From NCBI RefSeq assembly GCF_000817775.3, contig NZ_JTHE03000054.1, positions 1 to 42,557 of the forward strand: a DNA stretch of 42,557 nt. The letters are read 5' to 3'. This DNA is from Lyngbya confervoides BDU141951 (GTDB lineage: Bacteria > Cyanobacteriota > Cyanobacteriia > Thermosynechococcales > Thermosynechococcaceae). The position numbers were made by a program, and so were the translations under genes. Shown here piece after piece: positions 18,219 to 27,249 of the stretch (its first letter is position 1; each line of letters begins with the position of its first letter). The notes under the pieces are model-generated. The model saw only the letters and a program-made list of their open reading frames with translations, did no database searches and had not been told where the DNA came from.

Positions 18219-19031
18219 CTAAAAACCCAGCAGTTGCAGGTACCCCTGGATTAAGAACTCCCCCCAAAACAAAGCGAGAATCGCCCCCAGCACCAAGTAG
18301 GGACCAAAGGGAATGGCCTGACGACGGCCAATTTTTCCCAGGGCGATGCCTCCTACGCCCACCACAGCCCCCACCAGGCAAGCCAGGAAGGCGCTCAGCA
18401 ACATCTGCTGCCAGCCTAGCCAGGCCCCAATCAATGCCGCTAGCTTGGCATCTCCTCCCCCCATCGCCGGTTGTCCCAGCAGGCGACTGGCCACGACCGT
18501 AATGGCGTCGAATAAAAGCAGCCCCAGCACTGCTGCAAACAGGGCCGCAAACAGGGCCTGAGCGCCGCCCACGAGGGTCCCGCTGCGGTGCCACCCCCCC
18601 AGCCCCTGAAACACCAGTCCGCTCACCAGGCCCCACTGGGTCAGGGGATTGGGCAAGATCATGAAATCTAGGTCGATGAGGGCCAGAGCCAGCAGCCAGC
18701 CCAGAAACACAAAGGCCCCCAGCGTCATCCAGGCCAGGCCAAAGGTGCCATAGGCCCAGCCAAACAAAAGGGCACAAAGTAGCTCCACGGCCGGGTAGCG
18801 CCAGTGAATGGGACTGCGGCAATAGCGGCAGCGCCCCCGGAGCAAAATCCAGCCCAGCACTGGAATATTGTCCCAGGCTCGGAGCTGCGTGAAGCAATGG
18901 GGACAGCGAGAGGGGGGTCGCAGTAAGGATAATCCCTCTGGCAGACGATACACCACCACATTGATAAAACTGCCGATGGACGCTCCCAAGACTAGGGCCA
19001 GTCCACCATAGAAAATCTCAAACCAGGGCAT
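18219..19031 (-). CDS. pilD: Prepilin peptidase / N-methyltransferase (PilD)
   Basis: A 270-aa polytopic membrane aspartyl protease (A24 family) that cleaves type III leaders and methylates the new N-terminus. The N-terminal cytoplasmic zinc-type domain has two CxxC pairs: C43/C46 and C68/C71. The catalytic aspartates lie in ALIDLDFMILPN (D120/D122 region) and GGGDAK (D194). Several hydrophobic helices fill the remainder. It is the expected processing enzyme for the five pilin-like proteins encoded in this window. The ATG at 19031 starts MPWFEIFYGG. Confidence 0.95.
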   Translation of the reverse strand: MPWFEIFYGGLALVLGASIGSFINVVVYRLPEGLSLLRPPSRCPHCFTQLRAWDNIPVLGWILLRGRCRYCRSPIHWRYPAVELLCALLFGWAYGTFGLAWMTLGAFVFLGWLLALALIDLDFMILPNPLTQWGLVSGLVFQGLGGWHRSGTLVGGAQALFAALFAAVLGLLLFDAITVVASRLLGQPAMGGGDAKLAALIGAWLGWQQMLLSAFLACLVGAVVGVGGIALGKIGRRQAIPFGPYLVLGAILALFWGEFLIQGYLQLLGF

Positions 19032-19086
19032 GGGCTAGGTCAATACAGCACAAGACCGTCGCTCTAGGGGAGCGATCGCCCCTTCA

Positions 19087-19371
19087 TTATTCCCAATATT
19101 CGCCGTAATCGGCATCTGGCTCAATGAGCTGTTCAGAGGGAATAAAGCAGTCGTAGGGCAGCAAAATGGGTTTCCCTGTGAAAATTAACTGCCCGCGCAG
19201 GTTGCGCTGATCGACGACGACGCCTAGGGGAGCCATTGCCTCGTTGCCGTGGGTTTGATAGTAGTTACGGTACACCTCCAGGGCTGCTTGAATCAGCTCG
19301 GGGGTGATTGCAGTTAGCTCCACTGGGTTGTCCACTGTCTCAGCCTCACGGGTCTCATAGAGGTAGGTCAC
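19087..19371 (-). CDS. Conserved hypothetical cyanobacterial protein
   Basis: A 94-aa acidic soluble protein; no catalytic motif was recognised. Its sequence (VELTAITPELIQAALEVYRNYYQTHGNEAMAP...) looks like a well-ordered small protein with normal codon use and a typical acidic tail ending DADYGEYWE. The start is GTG 19371 with AGGA about nine bases upstream. It lies between mnmG and pilD on the same strand, 55 nt before the pilD start. I believe similar proteins occur in other cyanobacteria, but cannot name a family. Confidence 0.65.
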   Translation of the reverse strand: MTYLYETREAETVDNPVELTAITPELIQAALEVYRNYYQTHGNEAMAPLGVVVDQRNLRGQLIFTGKPILLPYDCFIPSEQLIEPDADYGEYWE

Positions 19372-19506
19372 GCGTCATTCCTCGCCACATTTCCCAAAAC
19401 AATAACAGACTTTTCTAGCAGCAAATGTCACCCTGGGCAAGTTTGATCTCCCTTGACCGATCCGGCATGCCACCGCAAGGGCACAACGGATTTTTCCAGA
19501 CTCCCC

Positions 19507-21408
19507 TTAAGTCTTGCTGGCGAGGGCGGCAAGCTGCCGATTTTGGACCTCCAGGTGTACCAGCAGGGCGTTAATATCAGCGGGATTCACCCCCCCGATG
19601 CGGGACGCCTGTCCAATGGTTAAGGGTTGGACCTTTGCCAGCTTCTCGCGAGCTTCCATAGAAAGGGTTTGAATCTGCCCATAGTCCAGATCTGGCGGGA
19701 TGGGGCGCTTTTCCTGGCGGGCAATTTGCTCAATTTGACGGGTTTGCCGCTGGATGTAGCCGGTGTATTTTAGCTCAATTTCAACCCCTTCCTGTTCCGC
19801 CGCCGATAGAGCCGGATTCCCCAGGCCATACTTTGCGAGATCCAGGTAGTGAAACTGAGGCCGGCGCAGCAGGTTGGCCAGAGAAATGGCGCCCTTAATG
19901 GACTGCCCCGTAGCCTGGGCGATGGCTTTTCCCGCCGGGTCTTGCTCCTTCACTCGCTGACTCTCCAGCCGCTGTTTTTCAGCTTGCATGTTGGCCTGCT
20001 TTTGACAAAACAGATCCCAGCGACGATCGTCGATCAGCCCCACCGATCGCCCCAGGGGGGTCAGCCGCTGATCGGCATTGTCGGCACGCAGCAGCAGCCG
20101 ATATTCAGAACGGCTGGTCAGCATACGATAGGGTTCGCGCAAATCCTTAGTGCACAGATCGTCAATCAGGGTCCCCAAGTAGCTGTGTTCCCGTGGGAAT
20201 ATAATCATCTCTTGACCCTGTACCCGGCGGGCCGCGTTTATCCCTGCCACAATGCCCTGGGCAGCCGCTTCTTCATAGCCAGTGGTTCCGTTAATCTGAC
20301 CAGCACAGAACAATCCGGCAATCTTCTTAGTCATGAGGGTGGGATAGCACTGGGTTGCAGGGAGATAGTCGTATTCCACGGCATAGGCTGGACGCAGCAT
20401 GACGCAATTCTCCAGACCTGGCAGCGATCGCAGCATTTCCAACTGCAAAGCCTCAGGAAGTCCCGTGGAAAACCCTTGGATGTAAAGTTCGGGAATATCT
20501 CGCCCTTCGGGCTCAATAAAGATCTGATGACTCTCCTTGTCGGCAAAGCGCACAATCTTGTCCTCAATACTGGGACAGTAGCGCGGCCCCTTGGCCTCTA
20601 CCCAGCCCCCATAGACCGGCGAAAGATGCAGGTTCTCGCGGATCAGCTGGTGGGTCTGGGCAGTGGTGCGGGTAATGTAGCAGTGCATCTGATCGCGCTC
20701 CACCCAAACCTCGGGGTCAAAACTAAACCAGCGCACCTGTTCATCCGGGGGCTGGGCCTCCATTTTGCGGTAGTCCACCGAGCGCCGATCGACCCGAGCG
20801 GGGGTACCGGTCTTTAATCGGCCCGTTTCAAACCCCAAGCGCGCCAGGGTTTGGCTCAACCCCTCGGCGGCAAACTCCCCCGATCGTCCAGCGGGCATTG
20901 ACTTGTTGCCCACCCAGATTTTTCCCCCTAAAAAGGTGCCGGTGGTGAGAATCACTGCTGCAGCCCTGAAGGCCACGCCGAAGTAGGTTTCAACCCCCAC
21001 GATCTCGTGATTTTGATCCAAGATCAGGTCGGTCACCATGCCCTCGCGAACCTGGAGATGAGCCTGGTTTTCAATGATTTCCTTCAGGATGGCCGCATAT
21101 TCCCGCTTGTCCGTCTGGGCCCGCAATGCCCACACCGCTGGACCCCGGGAGTGATTGAGCAGCCGCTTTTGCAAATAGGTGCGATCGGCCATCTTGCCGA
21201 TTTCGCCACCCAGGGCATCCACCTCATGGGTCAGCTGGGACTTGGCGGGTCCCCCCACGGCTGGATTACAAGGCTGCCAGGCAATGCGATCGAGATTCAA
21301 GGTCAACAGCAGTGTTTGACACCCCATGCGAGCAGCGGCCAAGGCGGCTTCACAGCCTGCGTGGCCCGCGCCCACAACAATCACCTCAAAGGTATCAATA
21401 AAATCCAT
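19507..21408 (-). CDS. mnmG: tRNA uridine-5-carboxymethylaminomethyl modification enzyme MnmG (GidA)
   Basis: A 633-aa FAD enzyme that with MnmE modifies the wobble uridine of several tRNAs. The FAD-binding Rossmann motif is GAGHAG (13-18); family signatures include [28 protein letters not shown] and the second signature [21 protein letters not shown]. The C-terminal helical domain ([22 protein letters not shown]) matches the tRNA/MnmE-binding region. Length is normal for the family. The ATG at 21408 begins [13 protein letters not shown]. Confidence 0.97.
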   Translation of the reverse strand: MDFIDTFEVIVVGAGHAGCEAALAAARMGCQTLLLTLNLDRIAWQPCNPAVGGPAKSQLTHEVDALGGEIGKMADRTYLQKRLLNHSRGPAVWALRAQTDKREYAAILKEIIENQAHLQVREGMVTDLILDQNHEIVGVETYFGVAFRAAAVILTTGTFLGGKIWVGNKSMPAGRSGEFAAEGLSQTLARLGFETGRLKTGTPARVDRRSVDYRKMEAQPPDEQVRWFSFDPEVWVERDQMHCYITRTTAQTHQLIRENLHLSPVYGGWVEAKGPRYCPSIEDKIVRFADKESHQIFIEPEGRDIPELYIQGFSTGLPEALQLEMLRSLPGLENCVMLRPAYAVEYDYLPATQCYPTLMTKKIAGLFCAGQINGTTGYEEAAAQGIVAGINAARRVQGQEMIIFPREHSYLGTLIDDLCTKDLREPYRMLTSRSEYRLLLRADNADQRLTPLGRSVGLIDDRRWDLFCQKQANMQAEKQRLESQRVKEQDPAGKAIAQATGQSIKGAISLANLLRRPQFHYLDLAKYGLGNPALSAAEQEGVEIELKYTGYIQRQTRQIEQIARQEKRPIPPDLDYGQIQTLSMEAREKLAKVQPLTIGQASRIGGVNPADINALLVHLEVQNRQLAALASKT

Positions 21409-21480
21409 AGCAGTAAACCAAGCAGTCCAGATGGGGTTAAGGAAGAAGAAGAAGGCCAGTCTCTATTGTAGGCCTTCCCT

Positions 21481-21525
21481 GATCAGGTCTTGTCTGATCA
21501 GGTCTTGTCTGATCAGGTCTTCCCC
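21481..21525. repeat. 15-nt tandem repeat, three units
   Basis: GATCAGGTCTTGTCT twice and GATCAGGTCTTCCCC once, head to tail, upstream of mnmG and downstream of the GGDEF-like gene. Each unit contains a TGATCA palindrome in context. Confidence 0.9.
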
Positions 21526-21585
21526 AGTGGATGCTGGCTACCAAACCCGTCGCCCCCTCCCGACCCGATCCTCCTGGACCCATCC

Positions 21586-22452
21586 CTAATGGACCACCTG
21601 GTGAGCGTAGCGCAGGGGGAGATCATCGCCGCGCAGCGAGTTCAGCAGCTGTTTAGTCTGGGTGATCAAATCCTCGGTGGCCTCTGGCATCGACAGGAAG
21701 GTCATGCCGCCAAAGCGACAGATTAAGGGAGATTGGCGCAGTACAGGGTGGGTCCGTAACTCCTCTTTTAAACGCTCCAGCACCACGTCTGCCTGGTCCG
21801 AATCCGTGTGGGGGAGCAAAATCCCAAATTCAAAGTCGTTCAGGCGGGCCACCACGTCGTTGGAGCGCAGTTGCAGTCCCAGCTGATCGGCGATTTCTGC
21901 CAGCAGGGCATCCATATCTTCCTGGCTACAGGAGGCTCGCATCTGCTCAACGCGGTCAATTTCCAGGGAGGCCAGGGTGAGGGGATAGCCATAGCGCTGA
22001 CTGCGACTGTATTCCGCCTGGAGCAGTTCCATAAAAAAGGGCTTGTTAATGGCGCCTGTGATCGGGTCGATGCGCAAAAGCTGCTGTTCTAACTCCGTGG
22101 ACACCCTGAGATTCGAGAGCAAAATGCTGATGGTCCACAGCATGATCACAAAAAAGAGGGTGTTCCAGAGCAGTGTATTCCAGCCCAGGGTGGGTTCTAC
22201 AAAGGCGGTCAGGGTCCACACCACGGCACTGAGCACCACAATGAAGTCACTGAAGCGACGCCCCAGACTCCAGGCAGAAATCCCCACCGGCAGCAAATAC
22301 AGCGTAAACCAGACAAAGTTTTCCGTCACCCAGTAATCGAGGGCACCGATGATCCCCACCAATCCAATGCAAACTAGCTGGAGAACGGATTTTGGTGTCC
22401 GGTTCAGAAGTTCTTTGAGCTGATCACTCAATTCCCCAATCATTGACCTCAT
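21586..22452 (-). CDS. Membrane protein with degenerate GGDEF domain
   Basis: A 288-aa protein with four probable membrane helices in residues 22-115 (a compact DUF4118/MASE-like sensor) and a GGDEF-fold domain from about 125. The entry motif DPITGAINKPFF resembles DxLTGxxN. The catalytic GGDEF signature is replaced by NDFEF (205-209), followed by GILLPHTD as in active enzymes. It is therefore unlikely to make cyclic di-GMP; it may be a ligand-binding or regulatory relic. The ATG at 22452 is followed by another at 22443; neither has a clear ribosome site. Confidence 0.75.
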   Translation of the reverse strand: MRSMIGELSDQLKELLNRTPKSVLQLVCIGLVGIIGALDYWVTENFVWFTLYLLPVGISAWSLGRRFSDFIVVLSAVVWTLTAFVEPTLGWNTLLWNTLFFVIMLWTISILLSNLRVSTELEQQLLRIDPITGAINKPFFMELLQAEYSRSQRYGYPLTLASLEIDRVEQMRASCSQEDMDALLAEIADQLGLQLRSNDVVARLNDFEFGILLPHTDSDQADVVLERLKEELRTHPVLRQSPLICRFGGMTFLSMPEATEDLITQTKQLLNSLRGDDLPLRYAHQVVH

Positions 22453-22695
22453 AAGACTTCGTTGATGTTAAAAAAAGTAAGGTACGCCCGCAGGCTAGAT
22501 TCCCATGAAAATTACGATCAAGGGGTTTGACATTCCGAGTGATGGAACCAAGACCAAGGTTGATGCCGTAACTGAGAAATACAGTCGAAATTTTCCGTGA
22601 AAATACTGAGCTAAGCATGCCCCACTGATCTTCTGGATGTAACATCGACCTGATTTTTTATGTCAGCAACGCCGTTTCTGCCTGTGCAATAGAGT

Positions 22696-24183
22696 CTACC
22701 TCGAAAAAATCGCCTGGATGGTCCGATTTACGGTTCTAGCCCATTGTACGTGGGGTTCATCGTCCTCCACGGGCACAATGGTCGCTGGTTGACCTTGACC
22801 CTGCTGCGCAATGACCTGGTTCGCTGCCTCCAGTCCAGTGACGTAGGCTTTTTCCTGGGACCAGGATGCGTGAGTTGTCTGGACCCAATCTCCGCTCAAA
22901 AACAGGTTAGCAATGGGCGATCGCGTCGGCAAGAGATAGCGGTAGCTGCCTGGGGCAAAGTGAGTGACGGCCCGTGGCAGGCGCACCACGTTTGCCTGGG
23001 TCACCTGGGCTGCGGCGAAGGCGGGGACGCAGGTGCTGAGGTCCCGATGCACAAAGTCAATGATGGCCGAATCCGCTAGGGGGAGATACTGATTGGCATG
23101 GTAAAAATCCACCTCAATCACGCTTCCGGGAAGGTCCCGATAGTCATCATGCAGCGCATTTAAATCAAAGAAGGTCCAACCGGTGGTGGGGTGAAAGCCA
23201 AAGCCCGCATTGGCGGGATGGGGAATTGGAATGCGACGGTCAAACCACAGACGAGTGGCCAGAACATCAATGGATCCCAGGTTCATCAGGTTTCGGAAGG
23301 CCGCCTGCTGCTGTAGCGTGGGACTGGTCTGGATCATGTTTTGGAGTCCGGTGATCCCCACCGCCAAGATGACCGCATCGGCCGCAAAGGCTTCTTCCCC
23401 GCAAAGGACGGCTGCCACCTGACCCTGGTGGTTTAATTGCAGATCGCTGACGCGTCGATTGGTTAGAATTTGAGCCCCCGTCGCCCGGATGCGATCGCAC
23501 CAGGGCTGAAAAATTTTCTCCCCAACCGTCCCACGACACCATACCACGTCAAAATCTGCCTGGTGGGCCAGGATAAAGTAATACAGCATTCCCAGGGCTG
23601 CCGCCGCCGAGCACTGTTCCCCTGGCGCAAATAAGCCCACCAGCAGCATCGGTTCAAAGGCCTGCTTGTACAGACGTTCAGAGACGCCATAGGATCGAAA
23701 CAGATCCCGAGCCGAGATTGCGTCATAGCGATCCCAGGCTGCGGGAGAGTTATCAAAATCAATCACAGCTTGCAGCAGCGGCAGGGCCGTCAAGCGATCC
23801 CAGAGGGGTAAGCGGGGAAAACGAGGATAGGCAAAGGTGCCCAGGGGCATGGGCAGACGGGGCAAGGTTTGAAAAATTGGAGATTCTGCCTCCAGCCCTG
23901 CCGGTGAATACTGCGCCGACCGGGTCCAGGGAGTAAAGGGGGTCAGGCCCAGCTGCTCCACCCGCGAAAAGATATTTTTGTAGGGATACCAAAACCCATG
24001 GATGCCAGCTTCAACCGCTTGGCCCCCCGGCGTTTTCCACCCCGCCACCAAACCACCAGGATAGGGACCCGCTTCCAGGAGCGTAACATCATAGCCCTGT
24101 TGGGCTAGGTGATCGGCAGCGCCCAGCCCAGCCCAGCCTGCTCCCACCACCACCACTTTTTTCGCACGGTATTGAGTTTGCAC
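22696..24183 (-). CDS. FAD-dependent oxidoreductase, carotenoid-desaturase-like (CrtQ/Pds superfamily)
   Basis: A 495-aa flavoprotein. The dinucleotide-binding N-terminus is VVVVGAGWAGLGAADHLAQQGYDVTLLEAG (about 10-38) followed by PGGLVAGW, and the C-terminal FAD motif is NLFLSGDWVQTTHASWSQEKAYVTGLEAANQV. This layout is that of plant/cyanobacterial phytoene and zeta-carotene desaturases and relatives. It may act on carotenoids or other polyprenoids, but cyanobacteria have several uncharacterised paralogues, so no gene name is given. The start is GTG 24183. It is divergent from the small gene at 24297. Confidence 0.7.
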   Translation of the reverse strand: MQTQYRAKKVVVVGAGWAGLGAADHLAQQGYDVTLLEAGPYPGGLVAGWKTPGGQAVEAGIHGFWYPYKNIFSRVEQLGLTPFTPWTRSAQYSPAGLEAESPIFQTLPRLPMPLGTFAYPRFPRLPLWDRLTALPLLQAVIDFDNSPAAWDRYDAISARDLFRSYGVSERLYKQAFEPMLLVGLFAPGEQCSAAAALGMLYYFILAHQADFDVVWCRGTVGEKIFQPWCDRIRATGAQILTNRRVSDLQLNHQGQVAAVLCGEEAFAADAVILAVGITGLQNMIQTSPTLQQQAAFRNLMNLGSIDVLATRLWFDRRIPIPHPANAGFGFHPTTGWTFFDLNALHDDYRDLPGSVIEVDFYHANQYLPLADSAIIDFVHRDLSTCVPAFAAAQVTQANVVRLPRAVTHFAPGSYRYLLPTRSPIANLFLSGDWVQTTHASWSQEKAYVTGLEAANQVIAQQGQGQPATIVPVEDDEPHVQWARTVNRTIQAIFSR

Positions 24184-24296
24184 AACTTAATGCAGGTCAA
24201 GAAATCTTAAAAAAAACAAATATCTGGGGACATTGGCAGAATGATCCCCGCATAATGGGCAGCATATGAAAACATTCTAAGCAAAATTAAGATTCC

Positions 24297-24518
24297 ATGA
24301 AACACTCCTCTTTTATACACCCGGCGGAACACGATGCCCTAAATCATCGATCCTTTATCAACCTGAAGGACTATTTGAATGGGGCGGTTGTCACTCCCAA
24401 TCCCTATGCTTCCATTGATGAATTTTTAGATGAAACCTGGAATTTAGCCGCACCCGAGTCGGCCGTTGTGCCCCAACCTGAGATCGGGGTTCCCCAGTCC
24501 TCCCCGGCGGGGATCTAA
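24297..24518 (+). CDS. Small hypothetical protein
   Basis: A 73-aa protein without a recognised domain: a hydrophilic N-terminus, then SFINLKDYLNGAVVTPNPYASIDEFLDETWNLAAP and a Pro-rich tail. It has no signal peptide or membrane helix. It is preceded by an A/T-rich divergent promoter region shared with the desaturase-like gene and followed by a good terminator at 24621-24646, which supports a separate short transcript. The ribosome site is weak. It is more likely real than shadow because nothing overlaps it on the other strand. Confidence 0.5.
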   Translation: MKHSSFIHPAEHDALNHRSFINLKDYLNGAVVTPNPYASIDEFLDETWNLAAPESAVVPQPEIGVPQSSPAGI

Positions 24519-24549
24519 ACCGCACCCTCAGATTTCCCGCTGATTCGTT

Positions 24550-24595
24550 GGCTTGAGTGCAGCAATTGCTCCGGCTTGAGTGCAGCAATTGCTCC
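24550..24595. repeat. Exact 23-nt tandem duplication
   Basis: A 23-nt unit beginning GGCTTGAGTGCAGC and ending AATTGCTCC occurs twice without a mismatch, between the small gene's stop and its terminator. Each copy contains CAATTG. Confidence 0.9.
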
Positions 24596-24620
24596 TGGAG
24601 CTTGTCTCGGAATCTAGCAG

Positions 24621-24646
24621 CCCCGCCCCTGAAGAGCGGGGTTTTT
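24621..24646 (+). terminator. Rho-independent terminator after the small gene
   Basis: CCCCGC (24621-24626) pairs with GCGGGG (24636-24641) across a 9-nt loop and is followed by five T. Confidence 0.75.
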
Positions 24647-24720
24647 GATGGGCCGCAATCCGGGCCGATGCGCCAACGCATTTGGGCCAAGGACATTTAA
24701 AATCCTGGCGCTAAGGCCCC

Positions 24721-24780
24721 ATAGAGCTGGGTTCTATAAAGCTGGCCTCTATAAAGCTGGCCTCTATGGAGCCTGGGTCT
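24721..24780. repeat. 15-nt tandem repeat, four units
   Basis: Units ATAGAGCTGGGTTCT, ATAAAGCTGGCCTCT (twice, identical) and ATGGAGCCTGGGTCT follow each other. The array lies just downstream of the argJ stop. Confidence 0.9.
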
Positions 24781-24817
24781 AGGGATCTTCGGTCGGATAT
24801 GCGGACGTTGAATATGC

Positions 24818-26032
24818 TTACGTCGTATATTCAGCGTTGATTTTGACATAGTCGTAGCTGAGATCGCAGCCCCAGGCCAGGCCACTTCCCTGGCCCTGAC
24901 CTAAACTCACCACTAGCTGCACTGGATCTTGCCGAAGATAGGCACTGGCAGCGCTGCGGTCAAAGGGCTGGGGCGTCCCCTGGCGCATGAGCACAAATTC
25001 TCCGAGCTGAATATCAAGCTGTCCGGCATCAAAGGGAACGCCGGCTCGACCAGCCGCTGCCGCAATGCGGCCCCAATTCGGGTCGCGGCCAAAGACGGCG
25101 GACTTAAACAGCATTGACCCGGCAATGGTGCGGGCCACCTGGCGCGCAGCGGCATTGTCCTTAGCCCCGTTTACCCGCACTTCAATCAAGGTGGTGGCCC
25201 CTTCGCCATCTCGGGCAATGGCCTTTGCTAGAGCCTGACAGACCTCTGTGAGCATCGCCTCCAGCAAATCGTGGGCCTCGCCCACCTCTGTAATGGAGGG
25301 CGTGCGCGACTGACCGTTGGCCAGGGCTAGCACCGTGTCGTTGGTGCTGGTATCCCCATCGACGGTCAATTGATTGAAACTGCGATCGACGGCTCGGCGG
25401 AGCATCTCTTCCCAAAGATGGGGAGAAACTGCGGCATCGCAGGTAATGAATGCCAGCATGGTGGCCATGTTGGGGTGAATCATCCCGGACCCCTTGGCAA
25501 TCCCACCTATTCGCACCGGGCGATCGCCAATGTGGGCTTCAAGGGCGTAGGATTTGGTCACCAAATCAGTGGTGATAATAGCCTTTGCGGCGGCGGCGGA
25601 TCCCTCTGGAGAAAGCGCCTGAACCAGGTTGGGCACCGCTGCGTGCAAAATATCAAGGGGGATTTGCTGACCAATGACCCCAGTGGAGGCGATCAGCACG
25701 GTATGGGGATCAAGGCCCAGGGCCTCGCCAATCCAGCGACTGGTTTGGCGGACGGCCTCCCAGCCCTGCTTGCCAGTGGCAGCATTGGCCTGCCCCGCAT
25801 TGCAGACAATGGCCTGGGCGGTGCTTTTTTCCTGCAGCCGCTGTCGGCAGTAATCAACGCAGGCGGCGCGGACCTGACTGGTGGTGTAGACCCCTGCAGC
25901 AATGGCCGGAACATCCGACACGATGAGCGCTAGATCGGGCTGGCCCGAGGCTTTGAGTCCGGCCACAACCCCAGCGGCGCGATACCCTTTGGGTGCCGTA
26001 ACGCCCCCGGCGATGGCCTGCCAGTTTGCCAT
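24818..26032 (-). CDS. argJ: Bifunctional ornithine acetyltransferase / N-acetylglutamate synthase ArgJ
   Basis: A 404-aa enzyme of the cyclic arginine pathway, transferring acetyl from N-acetylornithine to glutamate. It is made as a precursor that cleaves itself before a nucleophilic Thr, here T191 in KGSGMIHPNMATML. Other signatures are STGVIG and, near the C-terminus, GRDPNWGRIAAAAGRAG. Whether it also uses acetyl-CoA cannot be read from sequence alone. The ATG at 26032 has AAAAGGAG about nine bases upstream. It is divergent from the methyltransferase gene. Confidence 0.96.
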   Translation of the reverse strand: MANWQAIAGGVTAPKGYRAAGVVAGLKASGQPDLALIVSDVPAIAAGVYTTSQVRAACVDYCRQRLQEKSTAQAIVCNAGQANAATGKQGWEAVRQTSRWIGEALGLDPHTVLIASTGVIGQQIPLDILHAAVPNLVQALSPEGSAAAAKAIITTDLVTKSYALEAHIGDRPVRIGGIAKGSGMIHPNMATMLAFITCDAAVSPHLWEEMLRRAVDRSFNQLTVDGDTSTNDTVLALANGQSRTPSITEVGEAHDLLEAMLTEVCQALAKAIARDGEGATTLIEVRVNGAKDNAAARQVARTIAGSMLFKSAVFGRDPNWGRIAAAAGRAGVPFDAGQLDIQLGEFVLMRQGTPQPFDRSAASAYLRQDPVQLVVSLGQGQGSGLAWGCDLSYDYVKINAEYTT

Positions 26033-26210
26033 AGAGATCTCCTTTTAATCTGCTTGCCCAGATCCCTGGGTCGGGACGCTTCAGCATGCCAGGCTTGGCC
26101 CTGCCCGCTCGGGCAAGATCATTCCTATACACCTAGGCCCGTGCCCATGTCATCACAGTAATTCTGGCATAATTAAAGCCTGAAAATATTCCGAATCCTA
26201 TAGACTGCCC

Positions 26211-27140
26211 ATGACAGTTATCGCCACCTCTGCGCCCGGTTTAGCCACCACCCTGGTCAATGGTCTGTTGGCAATCAAACCCCTGGCCACCTTTGCCCAG
26301 CAGCGGGCCAGAACCATGATGATTAAGCGGGCGGAATCCATTGGGGTGAACTGGACCGCCCAGGCCCAGGCCCTGCGCGATCGCGGTCAATCGCAGTGGG
26401 ACCAGGAGCGCGCCCAACTGGAAGATCCCACCCTGGTCTACCCCGATTACTACCTCACCGCTTTCCATGCCTACGAGTCGGGCAACCTCTCCTGGGAGGC
26501 CGCCACGGAAGTGGAGGTTGCGGCCTATGCAGCCCATGCGCGCATCTGGTCAGATCTGGGTGCGCGGGAAGGGGACGCCCGCTTACGGCAAAGTTTCCAT
26601 GCTTTCCTGCGGGCGGAGCTGCCTCAGCCACCCCAGGATATTTTGGACATAGGCTGTAGCGTGGGCATGAGCACCTTTGCACTCCAGGATGCCTACCCTG
26701 AAGCCCGGATTATCGGGTTAGATCTATCCCCCTATTTCCTGACCGTGGCCCAGTATCGGGCGCAGCAGGAAAACCGAGCCATTCACTGGCTCCACCGCCC
26801 TGCCGAGGACACCGGGCTCCCCGAGGCCAGCTTGGATCTCATCACCCTTTTCTTGATCTGTCATGAATTACCAGGCGTCGCCACCACTGCCATTCTCCGG
26901 GAGGCGCGGCGGCTTCTGCGTCCCGGCGGATATCTGGCCGTGATGGATATGAATCCGGCCTCTGAGGTATTTAAAACCCTGCCCCCCTACATATTTACAT
27001 TACTTAAAAGTACCGAACCCTACCTGGACGAGTATTTCAACTTTGACTTTGCCCAGAGCCTGCAGGCGGAAGGGTTCTGCGCACCCAAGCGACAGGAGAA
27101 TAGTCCCCGTCATCGGACTCTACTGGCCCAGGCCATTTAA
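26211..27140 (+). CDS. Class I SAM-dependent methyltransferase
   Basis: A 309-aa protein. The Rossmann SAM motif I is [11 protein letters not shown] (145-155), followed by [11 protein letters not shown] and the [14 protein letters not shown] and [15 protein letters not shown] motifs of ubiE/COQ5-like methyltransferases. An N-terminal extension of about 130 residues resembles that of cyanobacterial relatives and plant plastid homologues. The substrate is unknown; small hydrophobic molecules such as quinones are plausible. It lies 109 nt upstream of hemL on the same strand. Confidence 0.85.
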   Translation: MTVIATSAPGLATTLVNGLLAIKPLATFAQQRARTMMIKRAESIGVNWTAQAQALRDRGQSQWDQERAQLEDPTLVYPDYYLTAFHAYESGNLSWEAATEVEVAAYAAHARIWSDLGAREGDARLRQSFHAFLRAELPQPPQDILDIGCSVGMSTFALQDAYPEARIIGLDLSPYFLTVAQYRAQQENRAIHWLHRPAEDTGLPEASLDLITLFLICHELPGVATTAILREARRLLRPGGYLAVMDMNPASEVFKTLPPYIFTLLKSTEPYLDEYFNFDFAQSLQAEGFCAPKRQENSPRHRTLLAQAI

Positions 27141-27249
27141 CCTCCTGTTTCAGGTAAAATGGGGACTCACATCAATAACTGAACCATTAGAACCCGGACC
27201 TCAACAGGTCATTGATTCGTGGTTACTAACGGATACCAAGGAGATAACG

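Noticed and set aside
18205-18897. Open frame of 230 aa overlapping pilD in another frame
   Set aside because: Low-complexity Gly/Pro/Arg composition typical of a shadow; pilD has all its motifs.
19849-20817. Open frame of 322 aa antisense to mnmG
   Set aside because: It is covered by the conserved mnmG core and has no domain resemblance.
3361-24780. CRISPR array made of the tandem repeats
   Set aside because: All are direct repeats of 12-15 nt without intervening unique spacers.
24697-24885. Minus-strand 62-aa frame with RGQLY repeats
   Set aside because: It is produced by the 15-nt repeats and overlaps the argJ end; there is no ribosome site or family.
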